A stretch of 64,000 bases of DNA from Variovorax sp. J22G73 (GTDB lineage Bacteria > Pseudomonadota > Gammaproteobacteria > Burkholderiales > Burkholderiaceae_C): the NCBI RefSeq assembly GCF_030317035.1, contig NZ_JASZYK010000001.1:806001-870000 (forward strand). The letters are read 5' to 3'. This document shows positions 34,973-45,119 of the stretch, piece after piece (the first letter of the stretch is position 1; each line of letters opens with the position of its first letter). The position numbers and the translations under genes were made by a program. The notes below the pieces were generated by a model that did not search any database, was not told where the DNA came from, and saw nothing but the letters and a program-made list of their open reading frames with translations.

Positions 34973-35989
34973 TTGCGCCTCACTGCCCGACCGACCGGCC
35001 GCACCGCTGCCCTCCTGTTCTCCTGCCTGACTGCCTTCGCGGCCCTGGCGCTCCAGCCAGCCGCCGCCGCACCGGCCGAACCCCCGCCGATCTTCGTGCT
35101 CAATTCGCTGGACGCCAGCGTGAGCGTGATCAACCCGGTCGACTGGAGCGAAAAGCAGCGCATCGCCACCGGCAAGGAGCCGCACCACATCTACATGACG
35201 CCCGACGAAAAGTCGGTCATCGTGGCCAATTCGGCGGGCGACTCGCTGACCTTCCTCGACCCCCGCACGGCGGTGGTCCAGCGCGTGGTGTACGGCATCA
35301 TCGATCCGTACCAGCTGCAGTTCTCGCGCGACATGAAGTGGTTCGTCACCGCGGGCAACCGCCTGAACCACGTGGACGTGTACCGCTGGGACGGCAAGGA
35401 CCTGAAGCTGGCCAAGCGCATCGCCACCGGCAAGACGCCCAGCCACATCTGGATCGACAACACCAGCACCATCGCCTACGTGACCATGCAGGACAGCGAC
35501 GAGATGATCGCCGTCGACCTGCCCACGCAGGCCATCAAGTGGCGCACCGCCACCGGCCCGATGCCGGCGGACATCTTCGGCGTGCACAACGACAAGACGC
35601 TGCTCGTGGGCCTGACCGGCGGCGACGGCGTGCAGGTGTTCGACGTGGCCGGCGCCGAGCCCAAGCTGGTCGGCAAGATTCCCACCGGCAAGGGCGCGCA
35701 CGCCTTCCGCTCGGCCGGCGACGGCAAGACGGTGTTCGTGAGCAACCGCGTGGCCAACACCATCAGCCGCATCGACCTGAGCACGCTGAAGGTGGTCGCC
35801 AGCTACGCCGTGCCCGGCGGCCCCGACTGCATGGACGTGTCGGCCGACGGCAAGACGCTGTACGTGACCTCGCGCTGGGCCAAGAAGCTCACCGTGGTCG
35901 ACCTGGTGGCGCAGAAGGTGGTGCGCCAGGTGAACGTGGGCCGTTCGCCGCACGGCGTGTGGACGCTCGACCATGGCAAGCGCACCTAA
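34973..35989 (+). CDS. Exported YVTN/YncE-like beta-propeller protein
   Basis: 338 residues. The apparent start is TTG at 34973, giving a twin-Arg-free Sec signal (TAALLFSCLTAFAALALQPA). Repeated units such as KRIATGKTPSHIWI, GKIPTGKGAHAFRS and VNVGRSPHGV are YVTN-type blades, so a seven-bladed periplasmic propeller is expected. Ligand unknown. Its last 17 bases overlap the next gene (deacetylase), so the two are coupled and may act together in the envelope. Confidence 0.8.
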   Translation: MRLTARPTGRTAALLFSCLTAFAALALQPAAAAPAEPPPIFVLNSLDASVSVINPVDWSEKQRIATGKEPHHIYMTPDEKSVIVANSAGDSLTFLDPRTAVVQRVVYGIIDPYQLQFSRDMKWFVTAGNRLNHVDVYRWDGKDLKLAKRIATGKTPSHIWIDNTSTIAYVTMQDSDEMIAVDLPTQAIKWRTATGPMPADIFGVHNDKTLLVGLTGGDGVQVFDVAGAEPKLVGKIPTGKGAHAFRSAGDGKTVFVSNRVANTISRIDLSTLKVVASYAVPGGPDCMDVSADGKTLYVTSRWAKKLTVVDLVAQKVVRQVNVGRSPHGVWTLDHGKRT

Positions 35990-36800
35990 GCGCGCCGCCA
36001 CCGCGCTGGCGCTGCTGGCCGGCAGCGTGGTGCCGGCGGCCTGGGCGGCCGGGGCCGCCGGGGTGTCGCAAGGTGCGGCCACCTGCGAGAAGCCCGTCTA
36101 CCTGACCTTCGACACCGGCCACATGGGCGTCGCGCCGCTGGTGGCCGACGTGCTCAAGCGGCAGAACGTGCGCGTCACCTTCTTCGCCGCCGCCGAGCGC
36201 ACCCAGACCGACGGCGACAGCCTGGACGACCACTGGGCGCCGTGGTGGAAGGCGAGGGCGGCCGAGGGCAACGAGTTCGGCTCCCACACCTACGACCACG
36301 CCTACTGGCGCGCCGACGTCAAGGGCACGCCGCCCAGCTTCCGCATCAAGCCTTCGGCCGGCCCGCAGGACGGCAAGGAATCGACCTGGAGCGCGGCCGA
36401 GTACTGCGCCAACATCCGCAAGTCGTCCGACCGGCTGGCCGCCATCACCGGCAAGAAGCCGCTGCCGCTGTACCGCGCGCCGGGCGGCAAGACCTCGCCG
36501 GCCTTGCTGGCCGCCGCCGAGGGCTGCGGCTACAAGTACGCCGGCTGGTCGCCCGCGGGCTTTCTGGGCGACGAACTGCCGAGCGAGAAGTTCAGCAACG
36601 CCAAGCTGCTGACGCAGGCGCTGGGCAGCATCCGCCCCGGCGACATCCTGCTGGCGCACCTGGGCATCTGGTCACGCAAGGACCCATGGGCGCCGGCCAA
36701 CCTGGAGCCGCTCATCGTGGGCCTGAAGGCCAAGGGCTTCTGCTTCGAAACCCTGCGCCAGCACCCCGACTTCCGCGCCTGGATCGCATCCCATCCTTGA
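35973..36800 (+). CDS. Exported polysaccharide deacetylase family protein
   Basis: 275 residues. N-terminal signal (ATALALLAGSVVPAAWA), then the NodB-like fold: VYLTFDTGHMG (motif 1, with Thr-Phe-Asp and Asp-to-His variation), EFGSHTYDHAYW (motif 2, His-x3-His), and YRAPGGKTSPALL (motif 3). Metal-dependent removal of acetyl groups from N-acetylglucosamine polymers in the periplasm or wall is the family role. Motif 1 usually reads TFDDG; here TFDTG, which lacks the second Asp that binds the metal, so activity could be altered. Confidence 0.85.
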   Translation: MASAPKRAATALALLAGSVVPAAWAAGAAGVSQGAATCEKPVYLTFDTGHMGVAPLVADVLKRQNVRVTFFAAAERTQTDGDSLDDHWAPWWKARAAEGNEFGSHTYDHAYWRADVKGTPPSFRIKPSAGPQDGKESTWSAAEYCANIRKSSDRLAAITGKKPLPLYRAPGGKTSPALLAAAEGCGYKYAGWSPAGFLGDELPSEKFSNAKLLTQALGSIRPGDILLAHLGIWSRKDPWAPANLEPLIVGLKAKGFCFETLRQHPDFRAWIASHP

Positions 36801-36810
36801 GGTTTTTCCC

Positions 36811-37785
36811 GTGATCGAGTGGTTGACGGATCTTTTTTCGACGCTGCAGGGCTGGTTCTTCGAGACGGTGGTGCAGCCGCTGGTCTTCGCCGTGGGCCTG
36901 GGCGGCTGGACCGAGGACGCCTTCGATGCCACCGGCTGGCTGCTGGTCGGCGCCATCCAGATCGTGGTGCTGATCGCGGTGATCGGCCCGCTGCAGCGCT
37001 GGCGCTCGGTGGAGCCGGTGGTCGACCGCCAGGCCATCCGCATCGACGTGCTCTACACGCTGATCCACCGGCTCGGCCTGTTCCGCCTGGCCATCTTCTT
37101 CGTGCTGCAGCCCTTCTTCGACGACGCCATGGGCAGCCTGCGCACGGCGGGCTGGGGCACCTTCCACCTCGACGAGGTGTGGCCCGGCGTGACCGACGTG
37201 CCGGTGCTGGCCTTTGCCATCTACCTGGTGGTGCTCGACTTTGTCGGCTACTGGATCCACCGCGGCCAGCACCAGTTCAACTGGTGGTGGAGCCTGCATT
37301 CGCTGCACCACTCGCAGCGCCAGATGACCATGTGGAGCGACGACCGCAACCACCTGCTCGACGACATCGTGCACGACACGCTCATCGTGGTGGTGGCGCA
37401 GCTCATCGGCGTGGCGCCGGGGCAGTTCATTGCCTTCGTCGCGTTCACGCAGCTCAGCGAGAGCCTGCAGCACGCCAACCTGCGCCTGAGCTTCGGCGCG
37501 CTGGGCGAGCGGCTGTGGATCAGCCCGCGCTTTCACCGGCTGCACCACAGCATCGGCCTGGGCCACGAGTCGAACGGCAAGAGCACGCTGGGCGGCCACA
37601 ACTTCGGCGTGCTGCTGCCGTGGTGGGACATGCTGTTCGGCACCGCCAACTTCGAGAACCGCTACGACCCCACCGGCATCCGCGACCAGGTCGAGCCCGG
37701 CGCCGACGGCCGCGTGCGCGACTACGGCCGCGGCTTCTGGGCGCAGCAGTGGCTCGGCCTGAAGCGAATGGTCGGGCGCGCCTGA
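36811..37785 (+). CDS. Fatty acid hydroxylase / sterol desaturase family membrane protein
   Basis: 324 residues, GTG start 10 bases after the deacetylase. Several membrane helices, with the di-iron histidine clusters HRGQH, HSLHHSQR and HRLHHS plus a nearby GGHNFG. Members hydroxylate or desaturate lipids at the membrane. In this run of envelope genes a role in outer-membrane or carotenoid-like lipid modification is possible but not shown. Confidence 0.88.
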   Translation: MIEWLTDLFSTLQGWFFETVVQPLVFAVGLGGWTEDAFDATGWLLVGAIQIVVLIAVIGPLQRWRSVEPVVDRQAIRIDVLYTLIHRLGLFRLAIFFVLQPFFDDAMGSLRTAGWGTFHLDEVWPGVTDVPVLAFAIYLVVLDFVGYWIHRGQHQFNWWWSLHSLHHSQRQMTMWSDDRNHLLDDIVHDTLIVVVAQLIGVAPGQFIAFVAFTQLSESLQHANLRLSFGALGERLWISPRFHRLHHSIGLGHESNGKSTLGGHNFGVLLPWWDMLFGTANFENRYDPTGIRDQVEPGADGRVRDYGRGFWAQQWLGLKRMVGRA

Positions 37786-37835
37786 GGGGCTACGGCCCCT
37801 GACCGGCTTGCCGCAGGCGTTATCCTCGCTGCCTC

Positions 37836-38741
37836 ATGCGCCTGCTCCTCGACTCCTTCTGGCGCGCGGTCGCCTACTGCATGCTGCCGCGCGTGATCGT
37901 GCTGTCGCTGCTGCCGCTGGGCCTGATGGTGGTGCTGGCCGCGGGGCTCGGCTACTTTTTCTGGGAGGGCGCCATGGCCTGGACGCGCGGCGCGCTCGAT
38001 GCCTGGCCGCTGCTGTCGAGTTTCTGGGCCTGGATCGGCCGGCTGTTCTCCGGCGATGTCACCGGCATGCTGGCGCCCCTGGTCGTGGTGCTCGCCGCCA
38101 CGCCGCTCATCGTGGTGGTGTGCCTGCTGATCGTGGCCGGCTTCATGGCGCCCGCGCTCACCAAGCTGGTGGCCGAGCGGCGCTTTCCTTCGCTGGAGCA
38201 GAAGAAGGGCGCTTCGTTCTTCGGCAGCGTGCTGCGCTCGCTGGGCGTCACCGTGCTGGCACTGGTGGCGCTGGTGGTGTCGATGCCGCTGTGGCTCATT
38301 CCGCCGCTGGTGCTCATTCTTCCGCCGCTGATCTGGGGCTGGCTCACCTACCGCGTGATGAGCTTCGACGCGCTGGCCGAGCACGCCAGCCCCGAGGAGC
38401 GCGCCGCGCTGCTGCGCGCGCACCGGCTGCCGCTGCTGTGCATCGGCGTGCTGTGCGGCTACCTGGGCGCGGCGCCCAGCATCGTGTGGGCATCGGGCCT
38501 GCTGTTCGCCGCCGCTTTCTTCGTGCTGGTGCCGATCGCCATCTGGATCTACACACTGGTCTTCGCCTTTTCCGCGCTCTGGTTCGCGCACTACTGCCTC
38601 GACGCGCTCGGGCAATTGCGCGCGCAGCGCGCGGTGGCCGCGGCGTCGGTTGCCGGCGGCACAGCGGCGCCTGACGCCATCGAAGCCGCCCAGGTCGCGC
38701 AAGCCAACAAGGCCGCTCTTTCTCAATGGGGTTCACCATGA
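37836..38741 (+). CDS. EI24 domain-containing inner membrane protein
   Basis: 301 residues, about six hydrophobic helices; LTKLVAERRFPSLEQ and LIWGWLTYRVMSFDALAEHA match the EI24/CysZ-like family (PF07264). CysZ proteins move sulfate, but many EI24 relatives in beta-proteobacteria have no known substrate. An Ala-rich soluble tail ends the protein. Its stop overlaps the start of the next gene. Confidence 0.82.
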   Translation: MRLLLDSFWRAVAYCMLPRVIVLSLLPLGLMVVLAAGLGYFFWEGAMAWTRGALDAWPLLSSFWAWIGRLFSGDVTGMLAPLVVVLAATPLIVVVCLLIVAGFMAPALTKLVAERRFPSLEQKKGASFFGSVLRSLGVTVLALVALVVSMPLWLIPPLVLILPPLIWGWLTYRVMSFDALAEHASPEERAALLRAHRLPLLCIGVLCGYLGAAPSIVWASGLLFAAAFFVLVPIAIWIYTLVFAFSALWFAHYCLDALGQLRAQRAVAAASVAGGTAAPDAIEAAQVAQANKAALSQWGSP

Positions 38742-39538
38742 CACGCGCATTCGGTCTCATCGTCGTCGGCGACGAGATTCTTTCCGGCAAGCGGGCCGAC
38801 AAGCACATGGCCAAGGTCATCGAGCTGCTCGCCGCCCGCGGCCTGCAGCTCAGCTGGTCCGAGTACGTGGGCGACGAGCCCGCGCGCATCACCGCCGCGC
38901 TCGCCCGGGCCTTTGCCTCGGGCGACATCGTCTTCTCGACCGGCGGCATCGGCGCCACGCCCGACGACCACACCCGCCAGTGCGCCGCCAAGGCGCTGGG
39001 CGTGCCGCTGGCGCTGCACCCCGAGGCCGAGCTGCTGATCCGCGAGCGCATGCAGGACACCGCGCGCGAGCAGGGCGTGCCCTACGAGCCCGACCGCTCG
39101 GACAACGTGCATCGGCTGAACATGGGCGTGTTCCCGCAGGGCGCGCGGCTCATCTACAACCCGTACAACAAGATCCCGGGTTTCAGCGTGGCCGACGTGC
39201 ATTTCGTGCCCGGCTTCCCGGTCATGGCCTGGCCCATGGTGGAGTCGGTGCTGGACGGCCAATATGCCGATCTGTTCACCAAAAACGCGGTCGCGGAGAA
39301 GTCCGTGATCGTTTTCGGTGCCATGGAAGCCACCCTGACCCCGCTCATGCAGGCCATCGAAGACCGGCACTCCGGCGTCAAGGTGTTCAGCCTTCCAAGC
39401 GTCGATCACCCCGAATATGGCCGCCACATCGAGCTTGGCGTGAAGGGCGACCCCGGCCGGCTCGATGCCGCCTACGCCCAGCTGATCGAAGGCCTGCACG
39501 GTTTTGATGCCAAGCTTGGCCCCGAATTGGTGCGTTAA
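38738..39538 (+). CDS. MoCF/CinA N-terminal (molybdopterin-binding) domain protein
   Basis: 266 residues. IVVGDEILSGKRADKH at the start and FSTGGIGATPDDHTRQ in the middle are the CinA-N/MoaB-Mog fold motifs. The C-terminal nicotinamide deamidase domain of full CinA is absent. Usually annotated competence/damage-inducible or molybdopterin-binding; real role uncertain. The ATG at 38738 overlaps the EI24 stop (ATGA); an in-frame ATG four codons earlier is less likely. The 3' end carries NtrC site 1 of the glnA promoter. Confidence 0.85.
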   Translation: MTRAFGLIVVGDEILSGKRADKHMAKVIELLAARGLQLSWSEYVGDEPARITAALARAFASGDIVFSTGGIGATPDDHTRQCAAKALGVPLALHPEAELLIRERMQDTAREQGVPYEPDRSDNVHRLNMGVFPQGARLIYNPYNKIPGFSVADVHFVPGFPVMAWPMVESVLDGQYADLFTKNAVAEKSVIVFGAMEATLTPLMQAIEDRHSGVKVFSLPSVDHPEYGRHIELGVKGDPGRLDAAYAQLIEGLHGFDAKLGPELVR

Positions 39539-39561
39539 AGTTCATGGCACCAATTCGGTGA
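39519..39561. promoter_or_regulatory. Two NtrC-binding palindromes upstream of glnA
   Basis: Site 1 GCCCC-GAATT-GGTGC (39519-39533) and site 2 GCACC-AATTC-GGTGA (39547-39561) each match the GCACC-N5-GGTGC consensus at nine of ten positions. They are 28 bases apart and together form a perfect 12-base inverted repeat. They lie about 75-105 bases upstream of the sigma-54 promoter, as expected for enhancer sites. Site 1 overlaps the end of the preceding gene. Confidence 0.8.
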
Positions 39562-39621
39562 ACTTCTGCTTTCATTTGGGGTTTGCAGCCGTCACCAAAG
39601 CCATATCCGGCGAGGTGACAA

Positions 39622-39637
39622 TGGCACAGAAACTGCA
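39622..39637 (+). promoter_or_regulatory. Sigma-54 promoter of glnA
   Basis: TGGCACAGAAACTGCA has GG and GC exactly ten bases apart (-24/-12 class, consensus TGGCAC-N5-TTGCA). It lies 48 bases before the glnA ATG and downstream of two NtrC sites. Confidence 0.85.
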
Positions 39638-39684
39638 TCCCTCGTCTCTGTATTCCTAACCACCATCCAACTCAGGAGAAACTG

Positions 39685-41100
39685 ATGGCAAAGACCGTCG
39701 CCGATGTACTCAAGCTCGTCAAGGAAAACGAGGTCAAGTTCGTCGACTTCCGCTTCACCGACACCCGCGGCAAAGAGCAGCACGTGACCGTGCCTGTGTC
39801 GCACTTCGATGAAGACAAATTCACCTCGGGCCACGCGTTCGACGGTTCGTCCATCGCTGGTTGGAAGGGAATCGAAGCCTCGGACATGCAGCTCATGCCC
39901 GACCCGAACACCGCCAACATCGACCCCTTCTTCGAAGAAACGACGCTGATCCTGACCTGCGACGTGATCGACCCGGCAGACGGCAAGGCCTATGAGCGCG
40001 ACCCGCGTTCGCTCGCCAAGCGCGCCGAGGCGTACATGAAGGCATCGGGCCTGGGCGACACCGCCTTCTTCGGTCCGGAACCCGAATTCTTCGTGTTCGA
40101 CGGCGTTCGCTGGAAGAACGACATGTCGGGCTGCTTCGTGAAAATCGAGTCCGAAGAAGCCTCGTGGAACACCGACAAGGAATACGAGCACGGCAACACC
40201 GGCCACCGCCCCGCGGTGAAGGGTGGCTACTTTCCGGTTCCCCCGGTCGACAGCTTCCAGGACATGCGCTCCGAAATGTGCCTGGTGCTCGAATCGCTGG
40301 GCATCCCGGTCGAAGTGCATCACCACGAAGTGGCCAACGCCGGCCAGATGGAACTCGGCACCAAGTTCAGCACGCTGGTTCAGCGCGCCGACTGGGTCCA
40401 GCTGCAGAAGTACGTGATCCACAACGTGGCCCACGCCTACGGCAAGACCGCCACCTTCATGCCCAAGCCCATCGTCGGCGACAACGGCTCCGGCATGCAC
40501 GTGCACCAGTCGGTCTGGAAGGACGGCAAGAACCTGTTCGCAGGCGACGGCTATGCAGGCCTGTCGGACTTCGCCCTGCACTACATCGGCGGCATCATCA
40601 AGCACGCCCGTGCCCTGAACGCCATCACGAACCCCGGCACCAACAGCTACAAGCGCCTGGTGCCCGGCTTCGAAGCCCCGGTGAAGCTGGCCTACTCGGC
40701 CAAGAACCGCTCGGCCTCTATCCGCATCCCGTTCGTGGCCAACCCGAAGGGCCGCCGCGTCGAAGCGCGCTTCCCCGATCCGCTGATGAACCCGTACCTC
40801 GGTTTCGCGGCGCTGCTGATGGCCGGCCTCGACGGCGTGGAAAACAAGATCCATCCGGGCGAAGCCGCCAGCAAGGACCTGTACCACCTGCCGCCGGAAG
40901 AAGACGCGCTGATCCCGACCGTGTGCCACAGCCTCGACCAGGCCCTGGAATACCTCGACAAGGACCGTGCGTTCCTGACCAAGGGTGGCGTGTTCACCGA
41001 TGCCTACATCGACGCGTACATCGAGCTGAAGATGCAGGAAGTCACGCGCTTCCGCATGGCGACCCATCCGGTCGAGTTCGACATGTACTACTCGCTGTAA
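39685..41100 (+). CDS. glnA: Glutamine synthetase type I
   Basis: 471 residues. [36 protein letters not shown] and the ATP/Glu loop [13 protein letters not shown] are all present. Tyr400 in [10 protein letters not shown] is the adenylylation site, so the enzyme is likely controlled by GlnE. It makes glutamine from glutamate and ammonia. Strong Shine-Dalgarno AGGAGA. Transcribed from the sigma-54/NtrC promoter upstream; ntrBC follow downstream after one intervening gene. Confidence 0.97.
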   Translation: MAKTVADVLKLVKENEVKFVDFRFTDTRGKEQHVTVPVSHFDEDKFTSGHAFDGSSIAGWKGIEASDMQLMPDPNTANIDPFFEETTLILTCDVIDPADGKAYERDPRSLAKRAEAYMKASGLGDTAFFGPEPEFFVFDGVRWKNDMSGCFVKIESEEASWNTDKEYEHGNTGHRPAVKGGYFPVPPVDSFQDMRSEMCLVLESLGIPVEVHHHEVANAGQMELGTKFSTLVQRADWVQLQKYVIHNVAHAYGKTATFMPKPIVGDNGSGMHVHQSVWKDGKNLFAGDGYAGLSDFALHYIGGIIKHARALNAITNPGTNSYKRLVPGFEAPVKLAYSAKNRSASIRIPFVANPKGRRVEARFPDPLMNPYLGFAALLMAGLDGVENKIHPGEAASKDLYHLPPEEDALIPTVCHSLDQALEYLDKDRAFLTKGGVFTDAYIDAYIELKMQEVTRFRMATHPVEFDMYYSL

Positions 41101-41175
41101 ATCGGCTCTACATCGGCTGTAGAACGCTCAAGCGCAACAGCCATTCCACCCGGCCTGCCCGAGTGGAAGTACAAC

Positions 41176-41203
41176 AAAAGGACGGCCTCGGCCGTCCTTT
41201 TTC
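41176..41203 (+). terminator. Terminator after glnA
   Basis: AAAAGGACGGCC / GGCCGTCCTTTT with a TC loop and a T-run. It separates glnA from the ntrBC unit. Confidence 0.92.
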
Positions 41204-41293
41204 ATGGGCGCGGAACATCTGGTCACCATCGGCGTCGAATTGCCTGAAAATGCGCCTTTGTTGCGCTCTCCACCTGCCTTCCACCGATTCCAC

Positions 41294-41809
41294 ATGAAGA
41301 CTGCTTCCCTCATTTTCCTGGCCGCCTCGCTGGCCGCGCTGCCGGCGCTCGCGCAGGAGCGCGTCTGGCGTTGCGGCAACGAGTACACCAACAACGCCAC
41401 CGTGGCCCAGCAAAAGGGCTGCAAGGTGCTCGAAGGCGGCAACGTCACGGTCGTGCAGGGCACCAAGGCCTCGGGCGGCGGCACATCGTCTTCGGGTTCG
41501 TCGGGCTCTTCCGCCGCGCGTGCGCCGGCCGGCAGCCCGCGTGTCGAGGGTGTCGACCAGCGCGCCCGCGACGGCGAGGCCCGCTCGGTGCTCGAGTCCG
41601 AGCTCCGAAAGGCCGAGTCGCGCCAGGCCGAGCTGCAGAAGGAATACAACAACGGCGAGCCCGAGAAGCAGGGCAGCGAAGGCCGCAACTACCAGAAGTA
41701 CCTCGACCGCGTGGCCGAGATGAAGGCCGAGCTCGCGCGCAACGAGAGCGACATTGCCGGCATTCGCCGTGAAATCGGCCGCCTGCCGGTCGTGAAGCAG
41801 CCGCAATAA
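41294..41809 (+). CDS. Exported coiled-coil protein, DUF4124-like start
   Basis: 171 residues. Signal peptide MKTASLIFLAASLAALPALA, then VWRCGNEYTNNATVAQQKGC with two cysteines, a Gly/Ser-rich linker, and a charged helix (VLESELRKAESRQAELQKE) that should form a coiled coil. Periplasmic; function unknown. It ends one base before ntrB, so it is co-transcribed with the nitrogen regulators. Confidence 0.8.
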   Translation: MKTASLIFLAASLAALPALAQERVWRCGNEYTNNATVAQQKGCKVLEGGNVTVVQGTKASGGGTSSSGSSGSSAARAPAGSPRVEGVDQRARDGEARSVLESELRKAESRQAELQKEYNNGEPEKQGSEGRNYQKYLDRVAEMKAELARNESDIAGIRREIGRLPVVKQPQ

Positions 41810-41810
41810 C

Positions 41811-42890
41811 ATGGTGTTCGGGAAGAAGGCGAACGGCGCCAATCCGCGCTTCCAGTCCTTCGACCTGCTGTCCACGCTGATCGCGGTGGTCAACAGCAAC
41901 GGCTCCGTGCTGTTTGCCAACGCAGGCCTCGAAGACGCACTGGGCACCTCGCGACGCACCCTCGAGGGCTCGCAGTTCGGCGCATGTTTCCATGAGCCCC
42001 AGGTGCTGCGCACCGCCATCGACGGCGCCAGCAGCAACGACTTCGCCACGCTGCGCTACGAGGCCTTCCTGCGCCGCGTGAACCACGAGCTGATGCCCGT
42101 GCAGGTCACGCTGGCGCACGGCGACAAGAAGGGCGAACTCATCATCGAGATGTCGCCGCTGGAGAACCAGGTGCGGCAAGACCGCGAAGAGCGGCTCATC
42201 GACCAGGCGCAGGCCAACAAGGAACTCATCCGCAACCTCGCGCACGAGATCAAGAACCCGCTGGGCGGCATTCGCGGCGCGGCGCAGCTGCTGCAGATGG
42301 AGGTCGAGTCGCGCGACCTCATCGAGTACACCCAGGTCATCATCCACGAGGCCGACCGGCTGCAGACGCTGGTCGACCGGCTGCTGGCGCCGCACCGCCG
42401 CCCGCACGTGGTGGGCGACGTGAACATCCACGAGGTGTGCGAGCGCGTGCGCTCGGTCATCCTGGCGGAGTTTCCGCGCGACCTGCACATCGAGCGCGAT
42501 TTCGACGTGTCGATTCCCGAGTTCCGCGGCGACCGCGAGCAGCTCATCCAGGCCACGCTGAACATCGCGCACAACGCGGCGCAGGCGCTCGCCGAGCGCC
42601 GCGCGGCGGGCGATGCGCAGATCACTTTCAAGACGCGCGTGGCCCGCCAGGTGATCTTCAACAAGCAGTGGTATCGACTGGCACTGGAATTGCATGTCAT
42701 CGACAATGGACCGGGTGTGCCGGACACGATCAAGGACCGCATCTTCTATCCGCTCGTCTCGGGCAGGGAAGGCGGAACGGGGCTGGGATTGACGCTCGCA
42801 CAAACCTTTGTGCAGCAGCATCACGGTGTGATCGAGTGCGACAGCGTCCCGGGCCGAACCGATTTCAAGATATTGATACCGCTGCCATAG
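41811..42890 (+). CDS. ntrB: Nitrogen regulation sensor kinase NtrB (GlnL)
   Basis: 359 residues, soluble. PAS domain at the N-terminus, phosphoacceptor His145 in NLAHEIKNPLGGIRGAA, then an HATPase with NIAHNAAQAL, DNGPGVP and GGTGLGLTLA. It phosphorylates NtrC when nitrogen is scarce and acts as phosphatase with PII when it is not. Starts one base after the upstream gene and is followed by ntrC after 26 bases. Confidence 0.95.
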   Translation: MVFGKKANGANPRFQSFDLLSTLIAVVNSNGSVLFANAGLEDALGTSRRTLEGSQFGACFHEPQVLRTAIDGASSNDFATLRYEAFLRRVNHELMPVQVTLAHGDKKGELIIEMSPLENQVRQDREERLIDQAQANKELIRNLAHEIKNPLGGIRGAAQLLQMEVESRDLIEYTQVIIHEADRLQTLVDRLLAPHRRPHVVGDVNIHEVCERVRSVILAEFPRDLHIERDFDVSIPEFRGDREQLIQATLNIAHNAAQALAERRAAGDAQITFKTRVARQVIFNKQWYRLALELHVIDNGPGVPDTIKDRIFYPLVSGREGGTGLGLTLAQTFVQQHHGVIECDSVPGRTDFKILIPLP

Positions 42891-42916
42891 CGCAGCACCG
42901 GCAACAGAGGAGATGC

Positions 42917-44500
<1,584 letters not shown>

Positions 44501-44501
44501 G

Positions 44502-44579
44502 AAAGACCCCCGGGGTCTTTCGGAGTGACAAAGACCCTCCGGGGTCGTTCGGAGTGACAAAGACCCTTCGGGGTCTTTT
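44502..44579. terminator. Three tandem terminator hairpins after ntrC
   Basis: A unit of 28-29 bases, AAAGACCC-CGGGGTCTTT followed by CGGAGTGAC, is repeated three times (44502-44529, 44530-44558, 44559-44579). Each copy is a hairpin with A- and T-runs on both sides, so it works on both strands: for ntrC on the plus strand and for the lipoprotein gene on the minus strand. The stem of copy 2 has one mismatch (GGGGTCGTT). Confidence 0.88.
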
Positions 44580-44584
44580 GTGTT

Positions 44585-45115
44585 TCAGCGGCTGCGCTGG
44601 CCCAGCGTGAGCGAGTCGATCTGGAACTTGCCGCTCTTGTCCCACAGCCACGTGTCCACGTAGGTGTGGCCGCCCAGCCTGCCCGGGCTGGGCAGCGGCG
44701 AGGTGGCCTTGATCAGCTCCGCGATCATCGGCGCCACCTCCGGCGCATGGCTGGGCGTGCGGCTGAAGGTCACGTTCATCACCTTGCCGTTGGCGTCCAG
44801 GTCGGTCTCGACCACCACCACCGCGTACACCAGCGGCGGGATCTTGCCCTTGTAGATGCGGTCGGCGTACTTGTTGTAGATGTGGCGCGCGCCGATCTTG
44901 CGGTAGGCCCGCACGGCCGGCGTCTGCGCGGTAATGAGCCGCACCGTGGGAATGTCGCGGCTGCCGGGCGCGGCTTCGTCGGTGGGCGACGTGGGGCTGG
45001 CGCCCGGACCGCTCTCGGCAGCCTTGTCCCCGGGCTTCAGCAGCGAGCAGGCCGACAGCGCCAGCGCTGCGAGCAGCAGCGCGAAGCGACCGCCGGTGCG
45101 GGTGAGCGCCTTCAT
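44585..45115 (-). CDS. Predicted lipoprotein with TonB-C-like domain
   Basis: 176 residues. Lipoprotein signal FALLLAALALSACS with lipobox LSAC, a disordered Pro/Ser linker, then a compact domain (YAVVVVETDLDANGKVMNVT, and HAPEVAPMIAELIKA) that resembles energy-transducer/TonB C-terminal folds. Function unknown. It follows xthA by four bases in the same direction, so the two are likely co-transcribed. Confidence 0.75.
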   Translation of the reverse strand: MKALTRTGGRFALLLAALALSACSLLKPGDKAAESGPGASPTSPTDEAAPGSRDIPTVRLITAQTPAVRAYRKIGARHIYNKYADRIYKGKIPPLVYAVVVVETDLDANGKVMNVTFSRTPSHAPEVAPMIAELIKATSPLPSPGRLGGHTYVDTWLWDKSGKFQIDSLTLGQRSR

Positions 45116-45119
45116 GGGG

